From NCBI RefSeq assembly GCF_000422505.1, contig NZ_KE383869.1, positions 124,001-188,000 on the forward strand: a stretch of 64,000 nucleotides of DNA, read 5' to 3'. Positions 8,616-17,094 of this stretch are shown here, one piece after another. Source of the stretch: Paenibacillus pinihumi DSM 23905 = JCM 16419. Its GTDB lineage: Bacteria > Bacillota > Bacilli > Paenibacillales > Paenibacillaceae. A program made the translations under genes and the position numbers. Positions within the stretch are counted from its first letter, which is position 1. Every line of letters starts with the position of its first letter. The notes under the pieces are model-generated. The model made no database searches and was not told where the DNA came from. It saw nothing but the letters and a program-made list of their open reading frames with translations.

Positions 8616-9287
8616 TTATTCTCCAATAAGTCCGACCAGCTCCCCGAAGGTGCCGATCACCTCATCAGCGCCTTCCAGTTCGCCTTCATTGCGAAATCCC
8701 GCGTAGTCGCAGCCGACTACGAACAAGCCGTTGCTTTTGCCCGCCTCCACATCCGAAGAGCGGTCCCCTACCATCCAGGCGGAACGGATGCCGTTATCCT
8801 CCAGAATAATCCGCACCAGCTCGACTTTGGTTAAGGTACCGTATTCACCGGCGCTGTAAAAGCCATCGAACAGATCCGCGATCCCCATTAACCGGGGAAT
8901 CTCCTTCACGTATTCCTCCAGGCCGTTGCTTGCGATAAACAGCCGAATGCCGCGGTCCTTCAGCGTCCTTAGCGTCCCGGAAACGTCCGGATAAAGATTC
9001 CCTTTCCCCGCCTCCAGCTCTTCAAGCCCGTATTGCAGGAGCAGTTCGTTTGCGCGCTGACGCGCTTCTGCGGACCCGCCCGGCATGACGCGCTGCCAGA
9101 TTTCTTCGAGCAGCATCCCGAGGGAGCCAAGCAACCGTCCTACCGGAGGCTCTCCCCCGGCGTACAATCCTTCTTCGTTCAAGGTTCTGAATACTCTGCG
9201 GTGCACGGGAACGAGCAACGATTCGGTTTGAAAGAGGGTGCCATCCAGATCAAAAAGAACGGCTTCCGGCAAATTAGTGGGAGTCAT
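8616..9287 (-). CDS. HAD-superfamily phosphatase
   Basis: A 223-residue enzyme, last gene of the leftward Ugp-type operon. The start at 9287 follows AAAGGAGGGG. Motif I is FDLDGTLFQT, with the nucleophile and acid/base aspartates; motif II is IASNGLEEY; motifs III/IV include the lysine of LTKVEL and GDRSSDVEAGKSNG. The helical cap fits a phosphoglycolate-phosphatase or beta-phosphoglucomutase-like subfamily. Its position suggests that it dephosphorylates a product of the imported substrate, perhaps a glycerol or sugar phosphate. This role is an inference. Confidence 0.85.
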   Translation of the reverse strand: MTPTNLPEAVLFDLDGTLFQTESLLVPVHRRVFRTLNEEGLYAGGEPPVGRLLGSLGMLLEEIWQRVMPGGSAEARQRANELLLQYGLEELEAGKGNLYPDVSGTLRTLKDRGIRLFIASNGLEEYVKEIPRLMGIADLFDGFYSAGEYGTLTKVELVRIILEDNGIRSAWMVGDRSSDVEAGKSNGLFVVGCDYAGFRNEGELEGADEVIGTFGELVGLIGE

Positions 9288-9354
9288 AGGCCCCTCCTTT
9301 AATTTTTTCATCATAGATGATTTTTTTGAAAAAGAACTGCCGCTTGCACATCTT

Positions 9355-10746
9355 TTACTTGTTAGCCCGGTTATACTCCTCAAGCGCTTTGTTTGCTTTG
9401 GCTGCCATATCCGATACGGCTGTGTCGATATCCTTTTTGTTCAAAACAAAAGACAGGATTTCTTCTTTTAGGAACGTGCTGATCTCATTGTTCACCGCGC
9501 TCATCGGCTCCTGCACCTGCGGAGAAGAGGAATGGAGCTGATCGATCGCCGTTTTGAATAACGGATTTTTCTCCAAATGTTCATTCATCGCTGGCAAGTC
9601 ATACGTTTTGCGGTTGACCGGGAAATAGCCGGTGCCTTGATGCCAGATCAACTGTGTTTCCGGAGCCGAGCTGTACTTGATATAATCCCATGCTGCGTCG
9701 ATTTTGGCCTGATCTCCCCTGTCCATGACATAGAGAGCCGATCCGCCAACGGCCACACCGCCTTTGTCGCTTGCATTAACCTTCGGATAGAAGGCGGTGC
9801 CGACTTCGAACTTGTCGCCGACGGAATTGAGCACGCCTCTTAGCGCGGCAGTTGAATCGACGAACATGGCCAGCTTGCCTGCTGCGAATTCTTCCTTAAC
9901 GTTGGCATCGGCTCCGGTTTGGACCCCGCCCAGATCAACGGCCTTCTTCCACTCCGTCAAAAAGTTCTTCATAGCGCCTGTCTTGTCGAATTCGACCGCT
10001 GTCATCGTATCGGCCCGCCCGCTCTCGTTGTTGCCCAGGAACCCGCCTTGCATCCCGATCCAACTGGACATCTGATACAGTTCAGGCGTCAAGATGAAGC
10101 CCCACTGCTTGGATGGTTTGTCGGTTAGCCTCGCCGCCATCTCTCCCAGTTCCGCAATCGTAGCGGGTGGCTTCGAGGCATCCAGGCCCGCATCTGCGAA
10201 CATGCTTTTGTTGTAATAAAGCAAGATCGTGGAGTTGGCGAATGGAATGCCTACTATTTTATTTTGGAAGCTGAACGTTTGGACGGCGTTCGGTTCCAAA
10301 TCATCGATTTGGAAAGAAGAGTCCTTGCCGATCAGGTCCTGCGCCCAGACAATGCTCGGAATGCTTTTCATCACGGCAACATCACTTGCCGGGGATTGAA
10401 CGAGGTCCGGCAGGTTTTTGAAATCTTTCGCTTGTACGGCTGCTCTTACTTTTTTCATCAGATCGCCATAGCTGCCTTGAAAGACGGGTGTAATTGTGAT
10501 CCCTTTCTCTTTGCCGATTGTTTCATTGTAAGTTGCGGCTACTTGTTTGATCACTTCTTCATTCGTACCACTCATCGCATGCCAAAACGTCAGATTAACG
10601 GGTTCGGCAGAAGTTGACCCAGACCCGGACGGCGAAGTGCCGGTGCTGGTGTTCGCCGCCGGTTGATTGCTGCTGGATGGATTGCCGCAAGCGGCCAACG
10701 AAACGGTAAGCAGAAGTGCCGAAACGATTAGCATTAATTTTTTCAT
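9355..10746 (-). CDS. ABC importer substrate-binding lipoprotein (UgpB-like, family 1)
   Basis: A 463-residue extracellular solute-binding lipoprotein. The N terminus MKKLMLIVSALLLTVSLAAC is a signal peptide with lipobox LAAC. Then come a low-complexity Ser/Thr/Asn linker and the family-1 binding fold (NLTFWHAMSGTNEEV, IVGIPFANSTILLYYNKSMF, GGSALYVM). GGAGGG precedes ATG 10746. It lies directly behind two UgpA/E-like permeases and the phosphodiesterase-like gene, so it probably captures glycerol-3-phosphate, a glycerophosphodiester or a related organophosphate. No ATPase gene is in the operon, so a shared MsmX/UgpC-type ATPase elsewhere is likely. Confidence 0.88.
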   Translation of the reverse strand: MKKLMLIVSALLLTVSLAACGNPSSSNQPAANTSTGTSPSGSGSTSAEPVNLTFWHAMSGTNEEVIKQVAATYNETIGKEKGITITPVFQGSYGDLMKKVRAAVQAKDFKNLPDLVQSPASDVAVMKSIPSIVWAQDLIGKDSSFQIDDLEPNAVQTFSFQNKIVGIPFANSTILLYYNKSMFADAGLDASKPPATIAELGEMAARLTDKPSKQWGFILTPELYQMSSWIGMQGGFLGNNESGRADTMTAVEFDKTGAMKNFLTEWKKAVDLGGVQTGADANVKEEFAAGKLAMFVDSTAALRGVLNSVGDKFEVGTAFYPKVNASDKGGVAVGGSALYVMDRGDQAKIDAAWDYIKYSSAPETQLIWHQGTGYFPVNRKTYDLPAMNEHLEKNPLFKTAIDQLHSSSPQVQEPMSAVNNEISTFLKEEILSFVLNKKDIDTAVSDMAAKANKALEEYNRANK

Positions 10747-10764
10747 GGGTGTCCCTCCGGGATG

Positions 10765-11559
10765 TTAGATGGATGTTTCACTTATGAATAATTGCGATTG
10801 GACCGGATAATGATCAGACGGATAACCGTCCTGCACGAGGTCGCGCACGATGATCGTTTCGTGGCATTCGATATCCGGGCTGAACAAAATGTAGTCGATC
10901 GGGCTTCCTTTCTCACCCCCTTTATAGTCGTGGAAGGTCAGGGCATGAGCCCGTTCTTCATCCGTAAATCGGTCGTAGCAGCTTAGCAGCGGCTCATCGC
11001 CTTTCAGAACCTCCAGCAGGCCGCTTTCCGGAGTATCGTTAAAATCGCCAACGAGCACAGCAGGCAAACGACGGTCACTGTTCAATTCAGCCAGACGTGC
11101 GCGAATCAGTTTCAGCCCTTCTTCTCTGGCCGTTTGTCCGGCATGGTCTAAATGCGTGTTCAACAATCGCAGAACAGGTTCGGACTCTCCCGCAGCGGCC
11201 AGTTCAACCCATGAGCAAATGCGTTCGCAATGGGCATCCCAGCCGAAGCTTCCGATGCTGTCCGGCGTCTCGGACAACATAAAAGAGCCGCGGCGCAGAA
11301 TCGTAAACCGGCTGCGTTTCACAAAGATTGCGCAATATTCTGAATTATCCGACCGTTTGCTGCGGTTGACCCCATAGCAGTCGTACTCGTCGTGAAGCCG
11401 CTCTTTGAGCCAGTCCATCATGGCCGTATTCGCTTCCTGGGTGCCGATGAGATCGGGATTGTATTCCCGGATCAGTTCCACGGCCCAATCTCTGCGTTGT
11501 TCCCACACATATGGATCCGTTGTGACCGCTACGCGCAAATTGAATGTCATGATTTTCAT
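10765..11559 (-). CDS. Endonuclease/exonuclease/phosphatase-family hydrolase
   Basis: A 264-residue metal-dependent phosphodiesterase fold. Characteristic motifs occur in order: TFNLR, GTQEA (metal-binding Glu), NTHLDH, GDFND, SPIDYILF and SDHYPV, which together form the usual active site. There is no signal peptide, so it acts in the cytoplasm. GGGGGACC precedes ATG 11559. Family members cut DNA, phosphoinositides, sphingomyelin or other phosphodiesters. Inside an Ugp-type transport operon, hydrolysis of an imported phosphodiester is the most economical idea, but this is inferred only from context. Confidence 0.85.
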   Translation of the reverse strand: MKIMTFNLRVAVTTDPYVWEQRRDWAVELIREYNPDLIGTQEANTAMMDWLKERLHDEYDCYGVNRSKRSDNSEYCAIFVKRSRFTILRRGSFMLSETPDSIGSFGWDAHCERICSWVELAAAGESEPVLRLLNTHLDHAGQTAREEGLKLIRARLAELNSDRRLPAVLVGDFNDTPESGLLEVLKGDEPLLSCYDRFTDEERAHALTFHDYKGGEKGSPIDYILFSPDIECHETIIVRDLVQDGYPSDHYPVQSQLFISETSI

Positions 11560-11573
11560 TTAAGTAGGTCCCC

Positions 11574-12401
11574 CTATCCTTTTAAGCCTCCGGATGTGAC
11601 GCCGAAGACGAGCTGCTTTTGAAAGATTAGAAACACGATGATGGATGGAATCAGAATGACCGTTACACCAGCCATGATCGGACCGTAAACCATTCCTTCC
11701 GGGAACTGCAGCATTGTGATGCCGACCTGAACGGTTCTCATGCTCTCCGAATTCGTGACCAGCAGAGGCCATAAATACGCATTCCACAACCCGAGAAAAG
11801 AAGCGATCGTGATGGAAGACAGGACGGGCATCGACATCGGCAGCAAAATCTGCAGATAAAACCGGACATCCCCGCAGCCGTCGACAAATGCGGCGTCCCT
11901 ATAGTCTCTCGAGATGGTCAGAAAATGCTGGCGCAGCATAAACATAAAGGTGGCCGACACCAGCATGACCGCGATAATGCCGCTGTATGAATCGATCAGT
12001 CCCATGTCCGCTATGGTCATATAATTCGTAATCATGAGCATATCACCGGGAATCATCATGGTCGCAAGAATAAACAGGAACCAGAAGCGCTTCCCCCTAA
12101 ATTCCAAATAGGAAAAGGCGTAGGCGGCCAGACTGCTTGTGATCAGTCGCCCGAGCGTGCCAACTGCAGCGACAAGGAACGAATTGCCCATGAAGCGAAT
12201 TACCGGAGTCGAAGAGAAGACGGTCGCGTAATTATCCCAAATCGCATGATCCGGAAACAGCTTCGGAGGATAAGAGCTTAGCTCGGACGCGCTCATGAAG
12301 CTGACGCCCAGGCTGTAAAGGACAGGAAAGACGACGAGAAGTCCCGCGATCAGGGAAACGACGTTCACCATGATTTCCATGGCGTGTTTTTTTGTCCTCA
12401 A
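11574..12401 (-). CDS. ABC sugar-type permease, UgpE/MalG family
   Basis: A 275-residue inner-membrane permease with about six membrane helices. The loop EAA-like motif DAAFVDGCGDVRFYLQILLPMSMP contacts the ATPase. Translation begins at TTG 12401, ten bases behind AAAGGAG, and overlaps the TGA of the upstream permease (TTGA overlap), which implies translational coupling. It pairs with the 12398-13270 permease. Confidence 0.88.
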   Translation of the reverse strand: MRTKKHAMEIMVNVVSLIAGLLVVFPVLYSLGVSFMSASELSSYPPKLFPDHAIWDNYATVFSSTPVIRFMGNSFLVAAVGTLGRLITSSLAAYAFSYLEFRGKRFWFLFILATMMIPGDMLMITNYMTIADMGLIDSYSGIIAVMLVSATFMFMLRQHFLTISRDYRDAAFVDGCGDVRFYLQILLPMSMPVLSSITIASFLGLWNAYLWPLLVTNSESMRTVQVGITMLQFPEGMVYGPIMAGVTVILIPSIIVFLIFQKQLVFGVTSGGLKG

Positions 12402-13270
12402 TGATAGTGCACTCCTTTCTTCTCGAAGGCGAAAGTAATGAAAGTGAAAATCATGACAATGACGAAAATGACGGCGGCGATCGCGCTGCCATACCCGTAT
12501 TTGCTGTTCTCGAAAGCCACGATGAACATCCGGTAAATCAATGTTTCCGTCGATCCCATCGGTCCGCCTTTAGTAATGACAGCCACTGGCCCGAATACCA
12601 TCAGCGAACCGATCAGATCCGTGGTGAACAGAAAAAACAGAGTTGGCGAGATAAGTGGCAGCTTAATGTGCCACAGCTTCTGAATGTAGCCGCCTCCGTC
12701 CAGCTCCGCCGATTCGAGAAGATCGCCCGGAACGTTCCGCAGAGCTGCCAGAAGGAACAGGAAGCTGAAGCCGATGCCCATCCAGACCGCCACGATTGCA
12801 ATGCCTGTCAGCGCGTATTTCTCATCGCCGAACCAATTTACCTGGAGTCCGGTTAAATAATTGAACATCCCGAGCGTCGGATTCATCAGCAGCTGAAAGA
12901 TCAAGGCGGCCGAAGACATGGATACGGCCATCGGCAGCGCGAACATGATCTGATAAATGGAGCTGCCTCTTCTTTTTTTCTCCGCAAGCAGCGACAGCAG
13001 CAAGCTGATCAGCAGCGTCGCGGGGATCGTAATGAGTGCGAATTTGAACGTGTTGAGCATGGCAGTCCAGAATCGTTCGTCCTGCATCACGGCTATGAAA
13101 TTATCCAAACCGATGAATTCGACCGGATTTCCGACGACATCCACCAGCATGAATCCCAGGAAAAAGGTTTTGAACAGCGGGTAATAATTGAACAAAAAAA
13201 TCAGCGCCACACTCGGCAGCAAGAACAAATACGGCTTAACCAGACGCTTAACGTTTAGCGGACGTTCCAC
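12398..13270 (-). CDS. ABC sugar-type permease, UgpA/MalF family
   Basis: A 290-residue permease with about six helices and the EAA-type loop ESAELDGGGYIQKLWHIKLPLISP. The GTG start at 13270 follows a G-rich site and lies inside the end of the glpP-like gene (23-base overlap). Together with the next permease it forms the channel of the importer. Confidence 0.88.
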   Translation of the reverse strand: MERPLNVKRLVKPYLFLLPSVALIFLFNYYPLFKTFFLGFMLVDVVGNPVEFIGLDNFIAVMQDERFWTAMLNTFKFALITIPATLLISLLLSLLAEKKRRGSSIYQIMFALPMAVSMSSAALIFQLLMNPTLGMFNYLTGLQVNWFGDEKYALTGIAIVAVWMGIGFSFLFLLAALRNVPGDLLESAELDGGGYIQKLWHIKLPLISPTLFFLFTTDLIGSLMVFGPVAVITKGGPMGSTETLIYRMFIVAFENSKYGYGSAIAAVIFVIVMIFTFITFAFEKKGVHYH

Positions 13271-13892
13271 CTATGGTCCCCCCCTCTGCCACGGCATGGC
13301 TCTCTTCCGGTTCAAGCGTGACCGGCTCTTTCCATAACCCGCGACTGCTCGTGGATACCGCTGCCGCGCCGCTTTGCAGTGCCTGAACGATATGGTCCCT
13401 GGATTGAATCAGCCCGCCTGCGATAATGGGAATGCCCGTTTCTTTCTGGTACAAGCTGATGTATTCCATCAAAAGCGCCGGCATCACTTCAACGGCATCC
13501 GGCTTTGTGTCCCGGACCGAAGATATGCCGGATCGGACCGAGTCGCTATCGAACAGGAACACCCGTTGAATCGTCAGGAGCCCTTCCTTTTTTGCCTGCC
13601 TGATGCAGTGATTCCTGGTGGTCACGATGCCGTCCGGCTTTACGCAATTGGCCAAAAAGGCCATCCCTTCGTCGTCCAGGCTTAATCCACCGATTCGTTC
13701 AATGTGTACAAACACGGGAATGCCGTTTGATTTGTACAATTTGACCAGCGGGATGATGTTCCCGATATTTCCTACGGAGAGCGCAACGGCACTGACCGGC
13801 GCTTTTAACGCCTTCTCCAACGACTTATGCTCTTTGAGGGATGCAATGATCCGATACTTTTGCATACGCTCATGAAACTCTCTGGCCTGCAT
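13248..13892 (-). CDS. glpP: Glycerol-3-phosphate-responsive antiterminator, GlpP-like
   Basis: A 214-residue protein matching GlpP over its length (LSVGNIGNIIPLVKLYKSNG, FVHIERIGGLS, GIVTTRNHCIRQAKKEGLLT, VEVMPALLM, IIAGGLIQSRDHI). In Bacillus subtilis GlpP binds leader RNA in the presence of glycerol-3-phosphate and prevents termination. AGGGGAGG precedes ATG 13892. It is the first gene of this operon, and an intrinsic terminator lies just upstream, so it probably controls its own transcript together with the Ugp-type transporter. The last ~20 residues are poorly conserved and overlap the permease gene. Confidence 0.85.
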   Translation of the reverse strand: MQAREFHERMQKYRIIASLKEHKSLEKALKAPVSAVALSVGNIGNIIPLVKLYKSNGIPVFVHIERIGGLSLDDEGMAFLANCVKPDGIVTTRNHCIRQAKKEGLLTIQRVFLFDSDSVRSGISSVRDTKPDAVEVMPALLMEYISLYQKETGIPIIAGGLIQSRDHIVQALQSGAAAVSTSSRGLWKEPVTLEPEESHAVAEGGTIGGTSAKR

Positions 13893-13910
13893 TCAATCCT
13901 CCCCTTTCGC

Positions 13911-13965
13911 AAAAAACCTCCAACAGATCCCCTCTATTAAAAAGAGGGAAATCTATTGAAGGTTT
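13911..13965 (-). promoter_or_regulatory. Leader terminator, probable GlpP antitermination target
   Basis: Read leftward, the arm at 13965-13943 pairs over some 20 positions, with G-U pairs, with 13935-13914. Six U follow at 13916-13911, then the ribosome site of the glpP-like gene. A terminator placed between promoter and first gene of an operon that encodes an antiterminator matches the known GlpP arrangement. RNA binding itself is inferred. Confidence 0.75.
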
Positions 13966-14004
13966 CTCCATAACTCCACCTAAAGCTATTTACTTATAAC
14001 TGAA

Positions 14005-14037
14005 GGATAACACCGGAGTGTTAAAACTGTGTTATCC
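14005..14037. promoter_or_regulatory. Inverted repeat GGATAACAC...GTGTTATCC, possible operator
   Basis: Perfect 9 bp arms at 14005-14013 and 14029-14037 lie about 40 bases upstream of the leader terminator, where the promoter of the leftward operon should be. No clean -35/-10 pair is visible. It may be a repressor site or part of the leader RNA. Confidence 0.45.
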
Positions 14038-14167
14038 CAGTTTCATAGTTTTGCTATAATTTTAGCGGTTCTTGATTTTGATTATGATACGGGGAATTCC
14101 ATAGTTGAAAATAGATACCGGCTGCCAGCCGGCAGCTGTTTAACTAACGGGATTAAGTTATCCGATT

Positions 14168-14980
14168 CTATAGTTTTCTTGCTTTGATTACAAAAGTTAC
14201 AGGAAGCATCTTTGCTTTTTTCGCAAAATCGCTGTTGCCGCCCTGCGGTTGCATCAGATCATCATCCGATTCCTCAATCAGTTGCTCAATGACAAATCCC
14301 GCTTTTGCCAATGCATTCACATAGGTTGACAGTTTGCGGTCCGATAATGTAATCTCACCGTCATCAAGAGATACCGAATACCAGGACTCATCGAAATAAC
14401 ATTTTTTAAAAGCAAGCGTATTATTTTCTGCAGCAACACATTTGTGTATAGGGTGAGACCAACTGAAAATAAATACACCGTCTTTTTTAAGGTAAGAAGC
14501 GATCCGGCTAAAAGTACCGTCAAGGTCGGTGGTCCAGCCTATGGCATAAACGGAATAAACAAAGTCAAAATAATCTGCTGGCAGGCCACATTCTTCTTCC
14601 ATGGGAGAACAGATCAATTTTGCTGAGAGGCCGCGTGCCTTCAAATGTTGCGCTGCCTTTTCGATTTGTTTTTCGGATATATCCACAGCCCATAGTTCAG
14701 CTGCGTTGCGTTCCCCCTGATATTGCAAGGAATGGCCGGTTCCACAGCCGATCTCCAGCATCTTTTTCCCGGAGACATCGCCAAAAAGCTGGCATTTCTC
14801 TTCGGAGACAAATGCTCCATAGAAAGGAAGCGCGGTTGCTCCTATGATTTCATTTCCTTTTGTGTCCCAAAAGATGCTATTTGTTTTGTGAATAGAATTC
14901 TTGTCCATGTCGACCGAGATGGCACTGCCAACCTCCCCAGCGCCTATAATATTTGTTCTATAAACTGAATTCTTGTCCAT
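14168..14980 (-). CDS. Class I SAM-dependent methyltransferase
   Basis: A 270-residue enzyme. The SAM-binding motif I is MLEIGCGTGHSLQY, followed by AVDISEKQIEKA, and motif post-I acidic residues fit a small-molecule methyltransferase (Methyltransf_11/25 type). GGGAGGG precedes ATG 14980. The first 33 residues contain two near copies of MDKNS..TN, the second beginning at 14908, which looks like the ancestral N terminus. Substrate unknown. It is not part of the neighbouring operon because the gap contains the leader of that operon. Confidence 0.85.
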   Translation of the reverse strand: MDKNSVYRTNIIGAGEVGSAISVDMDKNSIHKTNSIFWDTKGNEIIGATALPFYGAFVSEEKCQLFGDVSGKKMLEIGCGTGHSLQYQGERNAAELWAVDISEKQIEKAAQHLKARGLSAKLICSPMEEECGLPADYFDFVYSVYAIGWTTDLDGTFSRIASYLKKDGVFIFSWSHPIHKCVAAENNTLAFKKCYFDESWYSVSLDDGEITLSDRKLSTYVNALAKAGFVIEQLIEESDDDLMQPQGGNSDFAKKAKMLPVTFVIKARKL

Positions 14981-15636
14981 GCCGACGCCCTCCCCAAATC
15001 TAAATAATATGAGTCTAAACGTAAATCCCGACTTGCGTGTGATGCTAATTACAGATATCAAACACGAACACTCTGCAAGAGCGCCCCGAACTGCTCATTA
15101 AGCAGCAGCACCTGTCAATTACTGGACTTTGTTAATGATGATCAAATTGTAGACAGTCTAAGAACAGTCATAATTGTAATCTTAAATGGAAAAAGGAGGC
15201 AAACAACAAAAACAAGCGTTCGCTTTTTATTTTGTTCATAGGATTGTAGACACAGATTGCTTTCAAAGTGTTTTCAAATACAAGAATCTCTTTAAATCTC
15301 ATTATTTCTTGGAAATTCATAATTTGACTTATTATCAAATCTTGAGATGGGGCTCTCATTTTAATAGTAAGTTCATTAACCTAAGGGTGGCAGCGTGTGA
15401 ACTTTTATCATACTTTTTATGAAAAGGGGCATTTCAGTCAAAATTTTGCCCAAAGATCCATTTTTTCCTTTTTTAAGTTGATTAAATACGAATATATGTT
15501 CTATACTAGAAATAGTAGCTCATCAAGATGGATGTCCTGAGATGCCTGGTTCGCCGTCAAAGAGGCCATTCATGCCGGATCAGTTTTCACACCTTGCCAA
15601 AAAGATTTGACAGGTACAGAAGAAAGGATGATAGAG
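14981..15636. other. Intergenic region with a promoter for the LRR-like gene
   Basis: No gene is supported. A promoter-like pair, TTGATT 15478-15483 and TATACT 15502-15507 with an 18 bp spacer, precedes the rightward gene at 15637. Several short frames exist but have no ribosome site or coding character. Confidence 0.5.
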
Positions 15637-16836
15637 ATGCCAAATGGCAATGAGGTTGCCGGAACTGTTACAGCAAAAGGCCGTTATACCATCGACCTGA
15701 CAGGTCCCGGCAGCCACACGCTTGTCACTCAGCCCGGTGTCGGCAGTCTATCCATTGGACCACCACACATGGGGAAAAAAGCGGACCTTCATGTTGCGCC
15801 TGATGCACATATCGATTGGACCGTATTTGAGCCCTTCGCCACGCCAGCCGGCTCGCCCTGGCCGCGATTTTTGCACTATACAGGAAGTGACGCAGGCTTT
15901 TTTGAATGGGCACAGAAACGTCCTATTGAAGAGATGACTTGGGCTCCGATCCTGTCTGCGGACACGGCGGCGGATGCGGGCGAGTCTAATATACATGGCC
16001 TGCACATCATGCTGGACCAGCCCGGGGGACATCTAAGCCTCAATCTGCCCAAGCAGCATTTCCGGCTGAGTGTGTCCGGCGATCTGGCACGTTTCTCGGC
16101 CACTGGCGGACTGCCCTATTTGCTGACATTGGCACCGCACACCAGTCGGCGCAAGGATGACACGCCTTATTTGCTGCCTGATCTGGGGGAGCTGCACCAG
16201 GTGACGAGCCTGACGCTGCAGAACACGCCGCTCGGACAGCCCGTCTCACTGGAGTTTCTGAGCCGTTTCCCAAACCTGAACGCCCTGAACTTGTGGGGGA
16301 ACTTCTGTGATTTGGATTTGTTGGCTTATCATGACCGGTTAACGAATTTAGAGCTGCGCTTCATGCCTAATCTAAGAGATCTGCCTGCCTTGGACACGTG
16401 GCCGCTTCTGGAGAGTTTTATCGCGTACAATGTGGAAGAGGCGGCAGGCAAGAGGCTGAGGCAGCAAATGAAAACGCGCGGGAAAGCCCGTCCATGGGCA
16501 GGCCATGCTTCCGTGAGCCAGTTGCGAAAGCCGGAATGGTGGATAACCGAATATGGCCGCCCGTTCTCGTCCTGGCCCAAACGTCTGGCAAAGGTGGCTA
16601 ACGAAGCTTTTGATACTGCTCTGGCAGCCTTGGCCCAGTCCCGCAGCTTCGACGATGCCGAGGCAGCGATTACGGCTTTCACCTTGCACTTTAATACCCT
16701 CAAAGGCATCGAAACGACCGAACGGGAAGACCTTGGTGAAGCGGTATGGCAGCTCAGCCAGTCTGACCACCTGATTGGTCAGCCTATACCTGAGGAGATG
16801 GCTCAGCGCTGGTTTGATGCGGCACGTGATTATTGA
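15637..16836 (+). CDS. Leucine-rich-repeat-like protein, function unknown
   Basis: A 399-residue protein; ATG 15637 is chosen because AGAAAGGA stands 8 bases upstream. Residues ~1-180 are beta-rich (HLSLNLPKQHFRLSVSGDL) without a known motif. About residues 185-270 show leucine-rich-repeat spacing (VTSLTLQNTPL, FPNLNALNLWGNFCDL, LTNLELRFMPNLRDLPAL). The C-terminal 130 residues are helical and Ala/Trp rich. There is no signal peptide. Similar proteins are sometimes labelled gliding motility protein, which has no support here. It has its own promoter and does not join the cas operon. Confidence 0.6.
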   Translation: MPNGNEVAGTVTAKGRYTIDLTGPGSHTLVTQPGVGSLSIGPPHMGKKADLHVAPDAHIDWTVFEPFATPAGSPWPRFLHYTGSDAGFFEWAQKRPIEEMTWAPILSADTAADAGESNIHGLHIMLDQPGGHLSLNLPKQHFRLSVSGDLARFSATGGLPYLLTLAPHTSRRKDDTPYLLPDLGELHQVTSLTLQNTPLGQPVSLEFLSRFPNLNALNLWGNFCDLDLLAYHDRLTNLELRFMPNLRDLPALDTWPLLESFIAYNVEEAAGKRLRQQMKTRGKARPWAGHASVSQLRKPEWWITEYGRPFSSWPKRLAKVANEAFDTALAALAQSRSFDDAEAAITAFTLHFNTLKGIETTEREDLGEAVWQLSQSDHLIGQPIPEEMAQRWFDAARDY

Positions 16837-17094
16837 ATGAATGATTGGCTTGTTTAAAAAGAAGCTTGCATTCAAGCAGCTCGCAGTATTTATCTAAAAA
16901 TGTAAAGATATCATTTATTCCATCAAATATTGCTATATAATAGTAAAAAGAAGTGGGCATTTGGCCTAATACGCCAATATATAATTCGGCGTCAAACTTC
17001 TTTAGAATCTCCTATCTCTATAATCAATTAAATATAGTAATCAACACATGTAATTACTCTTTTTTATCTTAGAGTATAGGAGTTGGGGAGTCGA
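16837..17094 (+). promoter_or_regulatory. Leader and probable promoter of the cas operon
   Basis: An AT-rich stretch contains TATAAT at 16936-16941 in the context GCTATATAATAG. No strong -35 is seen. About 150 bases of untranslated leader follow. No CRISPR repeat units are present. Confidence 0.45.

Noticed and set aside
12392-12856. 154-codon frame opposite the permease gene
   Set aside because: Antisense shadow of a conserved permease; composition is not protein-like.
15186-15422. 78-codon frame with an AAAGGAGG-like sequence
   Set aside because: The GGAGG lies inside the frame rather than before its start, and the peptide shows no recognisable pattern.
16837-17094. Possible CRISPR array next to cas3
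   Set aside because: No repeated unit of 30-40 bases occurs here or after cas7; the stretch is only AT-rich leader.
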